Source: Akkermansiaceae bacterium (lineage in GTDB: Bacteria > Verrucomicrobiota > Verrucomicrobiia > Verrucomicrobiales > DEV007). Taken from it: a stretch of 64,000 nucleotides of DNA. Location of the stretch: positions 1-64,000 of the forward strand of contig JACKQC010000010.1 of assembly GCA_024233085.1 (NCBI GenBank). The letters run 5' to 3'. The notes below the pieces were generated by a model. It did no database searches, was not told the DNA's origin, and was given only the letters and a program-made list of their open reading frames with translations. Both the position numbers and the translations under genes were made by a program. Shown one piece after another: positions 50,170 to 58,792 of this stretch (the stretch's first letter is position 1; every line of letters begins with the position of its first letter).

Positions 50170-51429
50170 ATGAGTTCGGTTCACTCGCCGCCCCTTCAGG
50201 TGCTGGTGTGCGGCCCCGGCGCCGATCCGGAGTCGGAGCCCTTTCGCGAATCCATCGTCCGCGCCTTCCGCGGAGGCGACGACGGGGCGGGCGCCTATCT
50301 CGCCGATGGGGCCGATCTCGGCGTCGATCTGCGCGAATTCCGCCGGAGCCCGGGCCCCGCCGACCGGGCGGACGCGCTGCTGGACTCGGCACTGCACAGC
50401 CTCGTCGTCATTCTGGCGGACGATTCGCTGCTCCGGGACGCGGCTTTTCTCGCTTGGTTGAATCGGTGCGGCGAAATCGCCACCGGCGGCGCCCCCGACG
50501 ACGACGACGACGACTTTTTCGACGGCGATGCCCCGGAACCGCGCCACCGCGTCATGGTCCTCGAATTGAACGACAAGGCCGGCGATCGCCTCCGCGCCGA
50601 TTGCCCGGCGCTGGCCGCGGTCCAGGGGCTCTATGTCGGCAGCCTCGGCGAGCGCGCCGTCCGCCCCGCGCTGGCGGGACTCGTGGCCGTCCACCTGGCG
50701 CGGGTCGCGCTGGCGGGAGGCGTGCCGCCCCAGCCGGGCGAAAGCGATCCCGCCAAGCTCACCTTTTTCGTCAGTCACGCCAAGATGGACGCCCAACCCA
50801 TCGCCTTCGCCCTGGCCGAACTGATCGGACGGGTGCCTGCGTTGAAAACCTTCTACGACGCCAACGACATCCCGCCCGGATCCGATTTTCGAAAGGCGCT
50901 GTGGCGCGGCGTCCACCGTTCCGTCCTCATCGTGCTGAGATCCGAGGGCTACGAATCCCGTCCCTGGTGCCGCCAGGAAATCCACTGGGCCGAGGAATGC
51001 GCCTGCCCGCTGGTGGTCGTCGATCTGCGCGCCCGCCTCGTCCATCCGCCCTCGACGCTGACGCTCGACCAGGCCCCCACGGCCCGCATTCCCGACGGAA
51101 ACCTGCTTCGCGTGCTCTTCCTCGCCGTGCGCGAGGGGCTTCGCGCCGGTCTCCTGCGACGCCGGGTGGCGAACCTATCCGACCACGGAAAACTGCCCCC
51201 GCCCGGCCGCGTCCGCGTGCTGCCGAGGCGTCCCGGAATGCTCGCCCTCTCCCGCGCGGCTCGGTTCCTGGCCAAAACCGACCCTTCCGCGCCCGGCGCC
51301 ATCCTCTATCCCGATCCGCCCCTCCCCGACGCCGAGGGGCGCGCCGCCGAAGCCCTCGTCGCGTCGATCGCTCCCGCCGTTTTCCTCCGCACCCCGGAAT
51401 CGTTGCATTCCGATCCGCTTTCCCCGTAA
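50170..51429 (+). CDS. TIR-domain protein with N-terminal Rossmann-like domain
   Basis: 419 residues. Residues 9-185 form an alpha/beta domain that looks like a divergent TIR-like or receiver-like fold (LQVLVCGPGADPESEPFRES, SLVVILADDSLL, RVMVLELND), with an acidic low-complexity insert (DDDDDDFFDGD). Residues 196-330 are a TIR domain: KLTFFVSHAKMD, LKTFYDANDIPPGSDFRKAL, and the WCRQE motif in SRPWCRQEIHWAEE, whose Glu270 aligns with the catalytic Glu of NADase TIRs. A C-terminal domain follows (GAILYPDPPLPDAEGR). The protein may cleave NAD+ or make a cyclic ADP-ribose-type signal; this is inference. It is the second gene of the operon, 31 bases after the patatin gene. Confidence 0.75.
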   Translation: MSSVHSPPLQVLVCGPGADPESEPFRESIVRAFRGGDDGAGAYLADGADLGVDLREFRRSPGPADRADALLDSALHSLVVILADDSLLRDAAFLAWLNRCGEIATGGAPDDDDDDFFDGDAPEPRHRVMVLELNDKAGDRLRADCPALAAVQGLYVGSLGERAVRPALAGLVAVHLARVALAGGVPPQPGESDPAKLTFFVSHAKMDAQPIAFALAELIGRVPALKTFYDANDIPPGSDFRKALWRGVHRSVLIVLRSEGYESRPWCRQEIHWAEECACPLVVVDLRARLVHPPSTLTLDQAPTARIPDGNLLRVLFLAVREGLRAGLLRRRVANLSDHGKLPPPGRVRVLPRRPGMLALSRAARFLAKTDPSAPGAILYPDPPLPDAEGRAAEALVASIAPAVFLRTPESLHSDPLSP

Positions 51430-51457
51430 AATCCTCCCAGCCCCCGCTTTCGACTCG

Positions 51458-52360
51458 ATGAGTTCGCCCGACCCCCAACGCCCCCTCGCCGGCCTGGCCG
51501 TCGGATTGTCCATCTCCGAGAGTGACGATTCCGCCGAAGCCGGCTTCTCCGCGCTGGAGGTCAACCGCACCGTGCGCCGCGTCGCCGAGGCATTGCTCGG
51601 CCAGGGGGCACGGGTGCTCTTCGGTCACGACTGGCGGGCCGACGGCGTCATGGCCGAGGTGTTGCGCTTCGCCCTCGATTACCAGCCCTCCGACGGCGGG
51701 GAAAACGCCCACCCCGCCCCGCGGCTGATCAATCTCGTCGCCTGGCCGCGCCGCGCCTCCTTGTCGCCCGACGAGGCCCGGCGCTTCGCCGGCGTGCTCG
51801 AAGTCGTCGAGTGCTCCCTACCCGAAGTGCTCGCCCCGTCTTTCGCCGCGATCGAGGCCGACCCCGCCCTCTCCCTCGCCGCCCAGGCGCTCGCCCTGAC
51901 CCACATGCGCCAGGGCCTGAACGACCTCGCCGCGGCCCGCCTCTGCATCGGCGGACGCAAATCCGGCTCCTCCGGCCGTTTCGCCGGCGTCGCCGAGGAA
52001 GCCTGGCTCGCCATCGAGACCGGCAAACCGCTTTACCTCGCCGGCCTCTTCGGCGGCGCCACCGCCGAGGTCATCCGCGCCATCACCGGCGACCGCGAGA
52101 TCGACGAGGCCGCGTTTCGGCCGACGGAGAAAGTCGCCGCCGGTCTCGAGCGGATCGGCGAGCTGAAAACCGGCGACATCGACACCCTCCCCGGCGCCGA
52201 AGTCCTCGAGCGCCTCCGCCGGCCCGGTGCCCTGGAGCGCCTCGCCGAGGCCAACCGCCTTTCCGTCGAGGAAAACCGCGCGCTCTTCCATGCCGGCGGC
52301 ATCTCCGAAGTCATCGCGCTGACCCTGACCGGCCTCGGCCGCCTCCCCGGCCGGGCCTGA
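51458..52360 (+). CDS. SLOG-fold protein (SLOG cluster 3-like)
   Basis: 300 residues. LAGLAVGLSISESDDSAEAGF begins a Rossmannoid domain, followed by ARVLFGHDWRADGVMAEVL and the nucleotide-loop motif RLCIGGRKSGSSGRFAGVAE (161-180) with EEAWLAIETGKPLYLAGLFGG. These match SLOG-superfamily proteins, which bind nucleotide-derived ligands such as ADP-ribose or cyclic ADP-ribose and are frequent in conflict systems; cluster 3 fits best by eye. In ThsA a SLOG domain senses the product of a TIR protein, so a sensor role for TIR products is plausible here. It is gene three of the operon, 28 bases after the TIR gene. Confidence 0.75.
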   Translation: MSSPDPQRPLAGLAVGLSISESDDSAEAGFSALEVNRTVRRVAEALLGQGARVLFGHDWRADGVMAEVLRFALDYQPSDGGENAHPAPRLINLVAWPRRASLSPDEARRFAGVLEVVECSLPEVLAPSFAAIEADPALSLAAQALALTHMRQGLNDLAAARLCIGGRKSGSSGRFAGVAEEAWLAIETGKPLYLAGLFGGATAEVIRAITGDREIDEAAFRPTEKVAAGLERIGELKTGDIDTLPGAEVLERLRRPGALERLAEANRLSVEENRALFHAGGISEVIALTLTGLGRLPGRA

Positions 52361-52397
52361 CCGGCGAACCAAGCCCACACACCGCGCGCACCACACC

Positions 52398-52874
52398 ATG
52401 GACTGGGGAAAATGGCTCGAAAAATGGGGCATGAGCAATCTCAAGCTCAAGACCGGCTTTCTCGAAGCCGATTTCTCCCCCCAGACCGCCGACCGCGACG
52501 CCGCCTGGGATCTCTACGTCGAACTCGTCACCCGCGTCACCACCCAGCCGGTCGATCCCGATCACGGCGACGAAGCCGCCGCCCTCGCCAGCGTCCATCG
52601 TCTTTTCCAGCTCACCCGGAAAACCCTCCGCCGCCACGGCCCCGACTGCGGCGCCTTCGCCCGCGTCGCCATCGTCGTCCTGAACCAGGTCATCCGCCCC
52701 TTCACGGCGAAATGGCACCGGCGCCGGCTCGCCGGCGATTTCGACCGCGCCGAAGCCCGCGCCGATTTCCGCCGCGAACTCGCCGCACTTCAGAACGACC
52801 TGCGCCGCTACATGGCCATGCTCGCCGACATGGCGCGCGTCGAGGATCTCACCGACCTCACCGCCGGCCCCTGA
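52398..52874 (+). CDS. Small all-helical protein of the TIR-SLOG operon
   Basis: 158 residues, MDWGKWLEKWGMSNLKLKTG. Predicted mostly helical, with many charged and aromatic residues: DRDAAWDLYVELVTRVTTQP, SVHRLFQLTRKTLRRHGPD, VVLNQVIRPFTAKWHRRRL and RRYMAMLADMARVEDLTDL. There is no membrane segment, nuclease motif or zinc site. I do not know a named family. Its fixed place between the SLOG and TIR-propeller genes (gaps of 37 and 19 bases) implies a dedicated adaptor, inhibitor or antitoxin-like role. Conserved Trp and Arg patterns argue that it is a real protein. Confidence 0.7.
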   Translation: MDWGKWLEKWGMSNLKLKTGFLEADFSPQTADRDAAWDLYVELVTRVTTQPVDPDHGDEAAALASVHRLFQLTRKTLRRHGPDCGAFARVAIVVLNQVIRPFTAKWHRRRLAGDFDRAEARADFRRELAALQNDLRRYMAMLADMARVEDLTDLTAGP

Positions 52875-52893
52875 CGCACCGACAACTTTTTCC

Positions 52894-55800
52894 ATGGAGG
52901 ACCCTGAAAAGACCGCGCCCGATTCCCCGCCGAAGCAGTCCCTGTTTCAGCGCGCCGCCGATTTCCTCTTCGGCTACGACTTTTTCATCTCCTATCGCTG
53001 GGAGGACGGCCGCGCCTATGCCGTCGAGCTTCAGAGAAAACTCCAGGCCCGCGGATTCTCCTGCTTTCTCGATTCCGAAGACTACGCCAAGGGCGACAAC
53101 TGGCGCCTCGCCGGCCGCCGCGCCCTGAAGAAAACCAGCCGGCTCATCCTCGTCGGCACCCCCGGCGCCCTCCGCTCCGAACCCGTCGCCAACGAGCTGC
53201 GCATCTTCACCGGGCTCGGCCGCCGCGTCGTGCCCATCGACATCGGCGGCGCCCTCTCCCGCCCGGGCCGCGGCGGCTCCGATGACGGCGATCTCGTCTC
53301 CCGCTTCCTCGATCCCGATATCCTCCGCATCCCCGAGCCCGCCAGCGCCCTGGCCGTGGGCCCCGCCGACGAAGTCCTCCACCAGATCCGCGCCTCCTTC
53401 GATCTGCTTCGGCAGGATCAGAAGCGCGTCCGCTGGTTCGCCGGCGCCACCACCGTCTTCGCCGCCGTCGCCGCCGCCGCCATCGGCCTCTTTTTCCTCG
53501 CCGAAAACCGCCGCCGCCTCGCCGAGGAAAAAACCCGCGAAGCCCTCGAAAACCTCGCCGCCAGCCACCTCGAATCCGCCAAGACCTCCCTCCAGGATGG
53601 CCGCGTCCGCGAAGCCCTGCACCGGCTCTGGATGGCCTACCGCACCGCCCCCGCCGACAGTTGGCGCAAAATCAACGCCCTCCGGCTCATCGGCGGCTGG
53701 ATCGGCCACACCGGCCGCGTCGTTCTGACCCGGGATTTTCAGGAGGAAATCGTCCTCGCCCCCGGCGCCGCCCGCGCCATCGCCTTCGCCCCGGAGAGCC
53801 GCGGCACCGCCAGTCTCATCGATCCGCTGACCGGCGAGGCCATGTCGCCGAGCCTCTCCATCGCCCCGGAGGATCTCGGCCACCGCCGCTTCGCCTTCTC
53901 CCCCGACGGAGCCCGGATCGCCTGTGCCAGCGACGCCAACCGCCTCGTCGTCCTCGACTGCGCCACGCGCGAAATCCTCTTCGACCGGCGTTTCGACGCC
54001 CCCGTCCACGACTTCGCCCTCCGAAACCGGCGCGAACTCCTCGTCGGCTTTTTCGACAGTCGCGCGCTCGCCCGCATCGATCTCGCCACCGGCAAAGAAA
54101 TCGCCCGATTCGACGCCGCCCGGGGCGACGGCCCCTTCGATATCTTCCGCATCGCCGCCGTGTCCGCCGACGGCGCGCGCGTCCTGACCATTTCGGAGAG
54201 GCGCCAGGGCAGCCTCCACGACATCGAATCCGGCGCCTTGCTACCCGGCTACGAAAACACCTCGGACTGGATCGACGCCACCGTGATCGTCGCCGTTTCG
54301 CCCGATCTCGAAATCATCGCCGGCGCCCACACCGAGTCCGACGGCGTCTCCCTCATCCACCGGGACGGCGAGGTCATCAACCTCTCCGAGGGCGGCCTGG
54401 TCGCCTTCGATCCCGCCCATCCCCACCGCGGCGCCATCGCCAATGCCGAGCGCGTCACCGTCCGCAACATCGCCTTCCCCGGCGACGACCCGCTCGCCAT
54501 CGAGTTCGTCAACGAAGCCAGCGTCACCGCCCTCGCCTTTTCCCCCGATGGCGCCACGCTCGTCGTCGCCACCGCCGATTCCACCTTCCATTTCTGGAAA
54601 ATCCCCCCCGATCTCAACGGGTTCCCCGATCCCGGATCCGAGCCCGACGTCGATTTCATCGCCGCCCCCGACAAACGCGGCGCCCTGCGCATCCGCGGGA
54701 AAAAAGGCGACCTCATCGGCTACGGAGACACCCCGCCCGTCGACTTCGACGCCCGCAACGGCTTCGCCGAGGCCAATCCCACCGGCTTCACCCTCTCCGC
54801 CGATCGCGAAGTGATCCTGTTCAAAAGCGTCAACACCCCCGGCCAGGGATCGCCCGTCGCCCCCTTCGACCTCCGCACCGGCCAGCCCCGCGGACCGGCC
54901 CGCCTCGTCCTCCCCTTCAATTCCATCGAATGCTTTCTCGACCCCGCCGGCCGGCGCCTCGTCTCCATCCCCGACGACGAGCCCACCCTCCGCGGTTGGA
55001 ATCTCCGGACCGGCGCCCCCTTTCCCGACCAGACCACCGCGCTCGAGATCGGCGCCGGCCAGGACTATGCCGACCTCCTCGCCCGGCAGTCGGCCAATGG
55101 CGAGATCGTCGCCCTGGCCTGCGGCGCCGACCTCGAGATCTGGGAGTTTTCCACCGACCTCGACACCCCCCTGACCCGCCGCGCCACCCTGCCCCCCGCC
55201 GACGGCCCCTCCATCGTCGAGATCGCCGTCTCCCCCGACGGCGACCGCGTCGCCCGCGTCACCGGAGACAACGCCACCCTCTGGGATCGCGACGGCCGCT
55301 TCATCGCCGACCTCGCCGACTTCCCCAACGGAGTCCGCCACGCCGAGTTCAGCCCCGACGGCCAGTGGCTCGCCGTCGCCGGAGGCCGGAATCTCTTCGG
55401 CTTCGACACCGTCACCGGAGCCCGCGTTTTCGGCCCCCTCCGCCATCCCGACACCGTCGAGCGCGTCGTCTTCAACGCCGACCGCTCCGCCCTCGCCGCC
55501 CAGTATTTCGAGGGCGAGATGGGCGATCTCAGCATGCGCGTCCGGCTCTGGGATCCCCGCACCGGCATGACCCTCGCCCCCCCCGTCACCATCCCCGAGG
55601 GAGGCAGTTGGTTCGGCTTCGCCGCCAGGGGAGACGAACTCGTCGTCCTCGGCCGTTTCGGCCTCGAAATCCGCGTCCCCCTCGACACCCTGCCCGACGA
55701 GCCCGAGCCCCTCCGCGAAACCCTCGAACTGCTCACCGGTTCCCACCTCCGCGACGACGGCGGCACCCCCGCCCTGCGACCGCACGCCGCCGTCGCCGCC

Positions 55801-56388
55801 CGCCAGCGAGCCGCCCTCGCCGCCGGCCCACCCTTCGCCGCGCTCGCCGCCTTTCCCGATTCCGCTCCCCTCCTCCCCGCCGCCACCGCCCCGATTTCAG
55901 CCGGGACCGTTCCCGCGCCAATCGGCTCCCCCGAGCCCGCGCCCGCGGCCGCGCCGGGCGCCCTCCCCGCCGCCGATCCCGTCCGCCATTTTCTCGAGCG
56001 CTGGATCGAAGCCGGCAACCATCGCGGCCCCGCCCCGCCCGGCGGCGCCATCGCCCCGCCCGGACAACCGCGATTTTTCACCGATCCCGCCCTCGTCGAC
56101 GGCGTCACCCACTCCCTCGCCGATCTCATCGAGAGCCAGGCCGCCTTCGAGTCCCAGTTTCCCACCCGCGAGTTCACCCTCATCGGGCACGAAGTCCTCG
56201 CCACCGCGCCCGCGGGCGGCGCCCTCACCGTCGTCGCCCATCAGCACGCCCTGCTCGTCACCGCCGAAGGCGTCGAGCGCGAGATCGAATTCCGCGATGA
56301 ACTCCAGCTCGTCCCCGCGTCCGGCGGCGAAGGCGAAGGCTACCGCATCGCCGCCCGCCGCCGCATCGACACCCAGTCCCTGCACTGA
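52894..56388 (+). CDS. TIR-transmembrane-beta-propeller-NTF2-like protein
   Basis: 1164 residues. Residues 27-175 form a TIR domain (YDFFISYRWEDGRAYAVELQ, SCFLDSEDYAKGDNWRLAGR), with a candidate catalytic Glu101 in SEPVANELRIF. A transmembrane helix at 181-203 and a charged coiled-coil stretch (ENRRRLAEEKTREALENLAA) follow. Residues 270-950 are a large WD40-like propeller, with FSPDGARIACASDANRLVVL and FSPDGATLVVATADSTFHFW. After a Pro/Ala-rich linker, residues 1020-1164 resemble an NTF2/SnoaL-type domain (VRHFLERWIEAGN). The propeller probably lies beyond the membrane and senses a ligand or phage part, with TIR output inside; the topology is inferred. The TGA stop is immediately followed by a palindromic repeat. 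Confidence 0.75.
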   Translation: MEDPEKTAPDSPPKQSLFQRAADFLFGYDFFISYRWEDGRAYAVELQRKLQARGFSCFLDSEDYAKGDNWRLAGRRALKKTSRLILVGTPGALRSEPVANELRIFTGLGRRVVPIDIGGALSRPGRGGSDDGDLVSRFLDPDILRIPEPASALAVGPADEVLHQIRASFDLLRQDQKRVRWFAGATTVFAAVAAAAIGLFFLAENRRRLAEEKTREALENLAASHLESAKTSLQDGRVREALHRLWMAYRTAPADSWRKINALRLIGGWIGHTGRVVLTRDFQEEIVLAPGAARAIAFAPESRGTASLIDPLTGEAMSPSLSIAPEDLGHRRFAFSPDGARIACASDANRLVVLDCATREILFDRRFDAPVHDFALRNRRELLVGFFDSRALARIDLATGKEIARFDAARGDGPFDIFRIAAVSADGARVLTISERRQGSLHDIESGALLPGYENTSDWIDATVIVAVSPDLEIIAGAHTESDGVSLIHRDGEVINLSEGGLVAFDPAHPHRGAIANAERVTVRNIAFPGDDPLAIEFVNEASVTALAFSPDGATLVVATADSTFHFWKIPPDLNGFPDPGSEPDVDFIAAPDKRGALRIRGKKGDLIGYGDTPPVDFDARNGFAEANPTGFTLSADREVILFKSVNTPGQGSPVAPFDLRTGQPRGPARLVLPFNSIECFLDPAGRRLVSIPDDEPTLRGWNLRTGAPFPDQTTALEIGAGQDYADLLARQSANGEIVALACGADLEIWEFSTDLDTPLTRRATLPPADGPSIVEIAVSPDGDRVARVTGDNATLWDRDGRFIADLADFPNGVRHAEFSPDGQWLAVAGGRNLFGFDTVTGARVFGPLRHPDTVERVVFNADRSALAAQYFEGEMGDLSMRVRLWDPRTGMTLAPPVTIPEGGSWFGFAARGDELVVLGRFGLEIRVPLDTLPDEPEPLRETLELLTGSHLRDDGGTPALRPHAAVAARQRAALAAGPPFAALAAFPDSAPLLPAATAPISAGTVPAPIGSPEPAPAAAPGALPAADPVRHFLERWIEAGNHRGPAPPGGAIAPPGQPRFFTDPALVDGVTHSLADLIESQAAFESQFPTREFTLIGHEVLATAPAGGALTVVAHQHALLVTAEGVEREIEFRDELQLVPASGGEGEGYRIAARRRIDTQSLH

Positions 56389-56426
56389 CCCAACAGGGTC
56401 AAGTGACAGACCCAACCCTGTTGGAT
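56387..56426. repeat. CCAACAGGG palindromic element, copy 9
   Basis: GACCCAACAGGGTCAAGTG and inverted GACCCAACCCTGTTGGAT are separated by a few bases. It starts inside the stop codon of the TIR-propeller gene and ends 14 bases from the stop of the converging esterase gene. Confidence 0.85.
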
Positions 56427-56439
56427 AGATACCCTCGAC

Positions 56440-57411
56440 TCACTCCCCAGGCGGCGGCACGAACTTCGCGATGAAGGGCAGCACTTTGGCGTAGGCGGCG
56501 TCGATGTCCTTGGGATCGGCGCCGGCGAGACCGTGTTCGCCGCCCTTTACGCTGACGAACTCGTGGGACACGCCGTGTTTTTCGAATTCGCGGGCCATGA
56601 CCTCCGACTGTTCGTGCGGCACGTCGGTGTCGTCGGTGCCGTGGATGAGGAGGGTCGGCGGATAGTCCGGGGTCACGTTCTTCGCGGCCATGAAGGGGAA
56701 GAATTTCTCCGGCGCCGTCTCCGGATCGAAGCCGCTCACCTTTGCCGGCCAGATGCCCCGCTGGCGGCAAGTCTGGTAATAGGCGCCGCCATCGAGCTGG
56801 CGGTCGGCGGCGTTGGCGACCGGCGGCCCCTGCTCGACGGCCTCCATGGCGGCGACGTCCTGGGTCACGGAGCGATGGCGCTCGTGCGGGCTGGGCTGGC
56901 TGAGCCAGGGGCCGATGAGGTCTCCGTATCCCCAGAAGGCAACGAGGACGGCGGGGCGCGGGTTCACGCGAAAACCGGCCGACAAGGTCAGGTGACCGCC
57001 GGCGGAACCGCCGAGCACGGCGAGTTTCGAGGCGTCGCCGCGGAATTTCTCGGCGCTGTTTTCCCGAATCCAGCGAAAGGCGTCCTCGAGATCGGCGAGG
57101 ATTTCGGGCAGCTTCGTCTCGGGCGCGAGGCGGTAGTCGAGGGAAACGACGCAGTAACCGGCGTCGACGAGCGCTTTTCCGGCGCGCCCGATGCCCTGGC
57201 GCCCGCCGTTGATGAGCGCGCCGCCGTGTATCCACACCGCCACGGGCCGGAGCCTATCGTCGGCGCGCCGGTGGACGTCGAGCTGGATGGGCAGGTCGCC
57301 GGCCTGTTTGTAAACGAAGGTCCGGACGGAAACCTTCCGCGTTTCCTGTGCCGGCGCCCCGGTGGAGACAGCGGCGAGGAATACGGCCAGGAAACTCGCG
57401 GCGCGATTCAT
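56440..57411 (-). CDS. Exported alpha/beta-hydrolase (esterase-like)
   Basis: 323 residues with a signal peptide (AASFLAVFLAAVSTGAPAQ). Oxyanion-hole HGG (62-64), the nucleophile elbow GGSAGG with Ser136, catalytic Asp in LLIHGTDDTDVP and His in GGEHGLAG give a complete alpha/beta-hydrolase-3 type triad. Relatives act as carbohydrate or acetyl esterases. The start codon overlaps the TGA of the upstream Gfo/Idh gene by four bases (ATGA), so the two are translationally coupled and probably act on the same kind of sugar. It converges on the TIR-propeller gene across the repeat at 56387. Confidence 0.88.
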   Translation of the reverse strand: MNRAASFLAVFLAAVSTGAPAQETRKVSVRTFVYKQAGDLPIQLDVHRRADDRLRPVAVWIHGGALINGGRQGIGRAGKALVDAGYCVVSLDYRLAPETKLPEILADLEDAFRWIRENSAEKFRGDASKLAVLGGSAGGHLTLSAGFRVNPRPAVLVAFWGYGDLIGPWLSQPSPHERHRSVTQDVAAMEAVEQGPPVANAADRQLDGGAYYQTCRQRGIWPAKVSGFDPETAPEKFFPFMAAKNVTPDYPPTLLIHGTDDTDVPHEQSEVMAREFEKHGVSHEFVSVKGGEHGLAGADPKDIDAAYAKVLPFIAKFVPPPGE

Positions 57412-58544
57412 TTCGAGAAGGTCTCCTCGGGCAGGCGGACGATTTCGCCGCCTTTCAGGGCCGATTCGTGGGCGAGGATGCCGGTGCAGGTCCAGTTGGC
57501 GGACTGCCGGGCGTTCGGCCACGGGTCGCGGTCCTCGACGAGGGCGGTGAGAAATTCGTGCGCGAGATGCGGGTGCGAACCGCCGTGCCCGGCGCCCTGA
57601 GTGAAGCTGAGGTGTTCCTCGCCGGAGTCGCCGCCATAGACGCCGCCGGCCGTGAAGCCGGCGATCTCGCCGGGCAACAGGTGGCCGTAGTCGGGGCACG
57701 CGACTTTCTCGGGGATCTCGGGCTCGGGCCGCTTCGCGGTGTGCAGGATGAGCGGCTCGTGCTCGATGAGCGGCCATTCGACGGATTTTTTGTCGCCATA
57801 GACGTCGATCGACTCGCGATACTGCCGCGCCACGTCGAAGAGCGACCGGATGATGCGGGCGCTGAGATCGGAATCGCGCATCCGGATGTGGGTGGTCTCG
57901 ATGGCGAAGGGCGAGTTGTAATGGTGATGCATTTCCCCGCGAATGGTGCCGGAGGGAAAGCAGGAGACATACTCGGCGTCCTTGCGCGGCAGGCCCAGCA
58001 CGGGACCGACGCAGTGGGTGGCGTAATACATCGGCGGCAGACCCGGCCAGTATCCCGGCCAACCGTCCATGTCCTGCTGGTGGCTGGCCTGGAGGAATTG
58101 CAGCTTTCCAAGTTCGCCCTTTTCGAAAAGCTCCTTCATGAAAAGGAACTCGCGGCTGTAAACCACGGTCTCCATCATCATGTATTTCAGGCCGGTCTCT
58201 TCGGTGAGGCGGATGATCTCGAGGCAATCCTCGACCGAGGTGGCCATCGGGACCGTGCAGGCGACGTGTTTGCCGGCCTTGAGCGCCTTGATGGACTGGG
58301 CGGCGTGGTCGGGGATGGGGGTGTTGATGTGGACGGCGTCGATCTCGGGGTCGGCGAGCAGTTCGTCGTAGTCGGTGTAGCGCTTCGCGATGCCGTAGCG
58401 GTCGCCGCAGGCATTCAGCTCGCCGGCGTCGCGGCGGCAGATGGCGGCCATGTTGGCGTTGGGGTGGCGCAGGTAAATCGGGATGAACTCGGCGCCGAAG
58501 CCGAGGCCGATGATGGCGATGTTGATCTTGCGGGAGTCGGACAT
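57408..58544 (-). CDS. Gfo/Idh/MocA family oxidoreductase, cytoplasmic
   Basis: 378 residues, MSDSRKINIAIIGLGFGAEF. The Rossmann motif GLGFGA lies at 13-18. HINTPIPDHAAQSIKALKAG is followed by ACTVPMATSVEDC, where the usual EKP of the family is replaced by TVPMA, marking a distinct subfamily. The substrate domain contains EMHHHYNSPFAIE and YGGDSGEEHLSF. There is no export signal, unlike the paralogue at 1577. It likely oxidises or reduces a sugar or cyclitol intermediate with NAD(P). The gene overlaps the following esterase gene by four bases. The 5' side faces a small exported protein gene in the opposite direction. Confidence 0.88.
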   Translation of the reverse strand: MSDSRKINIAIIGLGFGAEFIPIYLRHPNANMAAICRRDAGELNACGDRYGIAKRYTDYDELLADPEIDAVHINTPIPDHAAQSIKALKAGKHVACTVPMATSVEDCLEIIRLTEETGLKYMMMETVVYSREFLFMKELFEKGELGKLQFLQASHQQDMDGWPGYWPGLPPMYYATHCVGPVLGLPRKDAEYVSCFPSGTIRGEMHHHYNSPFAIETTHIRMRDSDLSARIIRSLFDVARQYRESIDVYGDKKSVEWPLIEHEPLILHTAKRPEPEIPEKVACPDYGHLLPGEIAGFTAGGVYGGDSGEEHLSFTQGAGHGGSHPHLAHEFLTALVEDRDPWPNARQSANWTCTGILAHESALKGGEIVRLPEETFSK

Positions 58545-58757
58545 GGGAAGGATTGGACTGTGGCGAAATCCGGGCGGCGAGGCAAGTCTTTAGGACGGGC
58601 GGCGAGCGGAGACGAAGAGAGGGGCGGATTCGAAACCAAGGAACGATTCGAGGCATGCCGGTCGTCACCCAGGCACTCGACGGCTCGACAGGGACGTCTC
58701 GCCCCACCTCGGCGGCCTCAAGCCATCGGTCGAAATACCGCACGGGAAAATTAGGCC

Positions 58758-58786
58758 TTGACCGGAAGTTTCGCCCTGCCCACAGT
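58758..58786 (+). promoter_or_regulatory. Possible promoter of the metal-linked pair
   Basis: TTGACC (58758-58763) and CACAGT (58781-58786), 17 bases apart, end six bases before the GTG at 58793. The -10 box is weak; the spacing is identical to that before the patatin operon. Confidence 0.3.
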
Positions 58787-58792
58787 CGCGGT

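Noticed and set aside
49128..56388. CBASS or Thoeris system
   Set aside because: The patatin resembles CapV and TIR plus SLOG recalls Thoeris, but there is no CD-NTase, no Cap2/Cap3, and no fused Sir2-SLOG ThsA. The locus is treated as a separate, undefined system.
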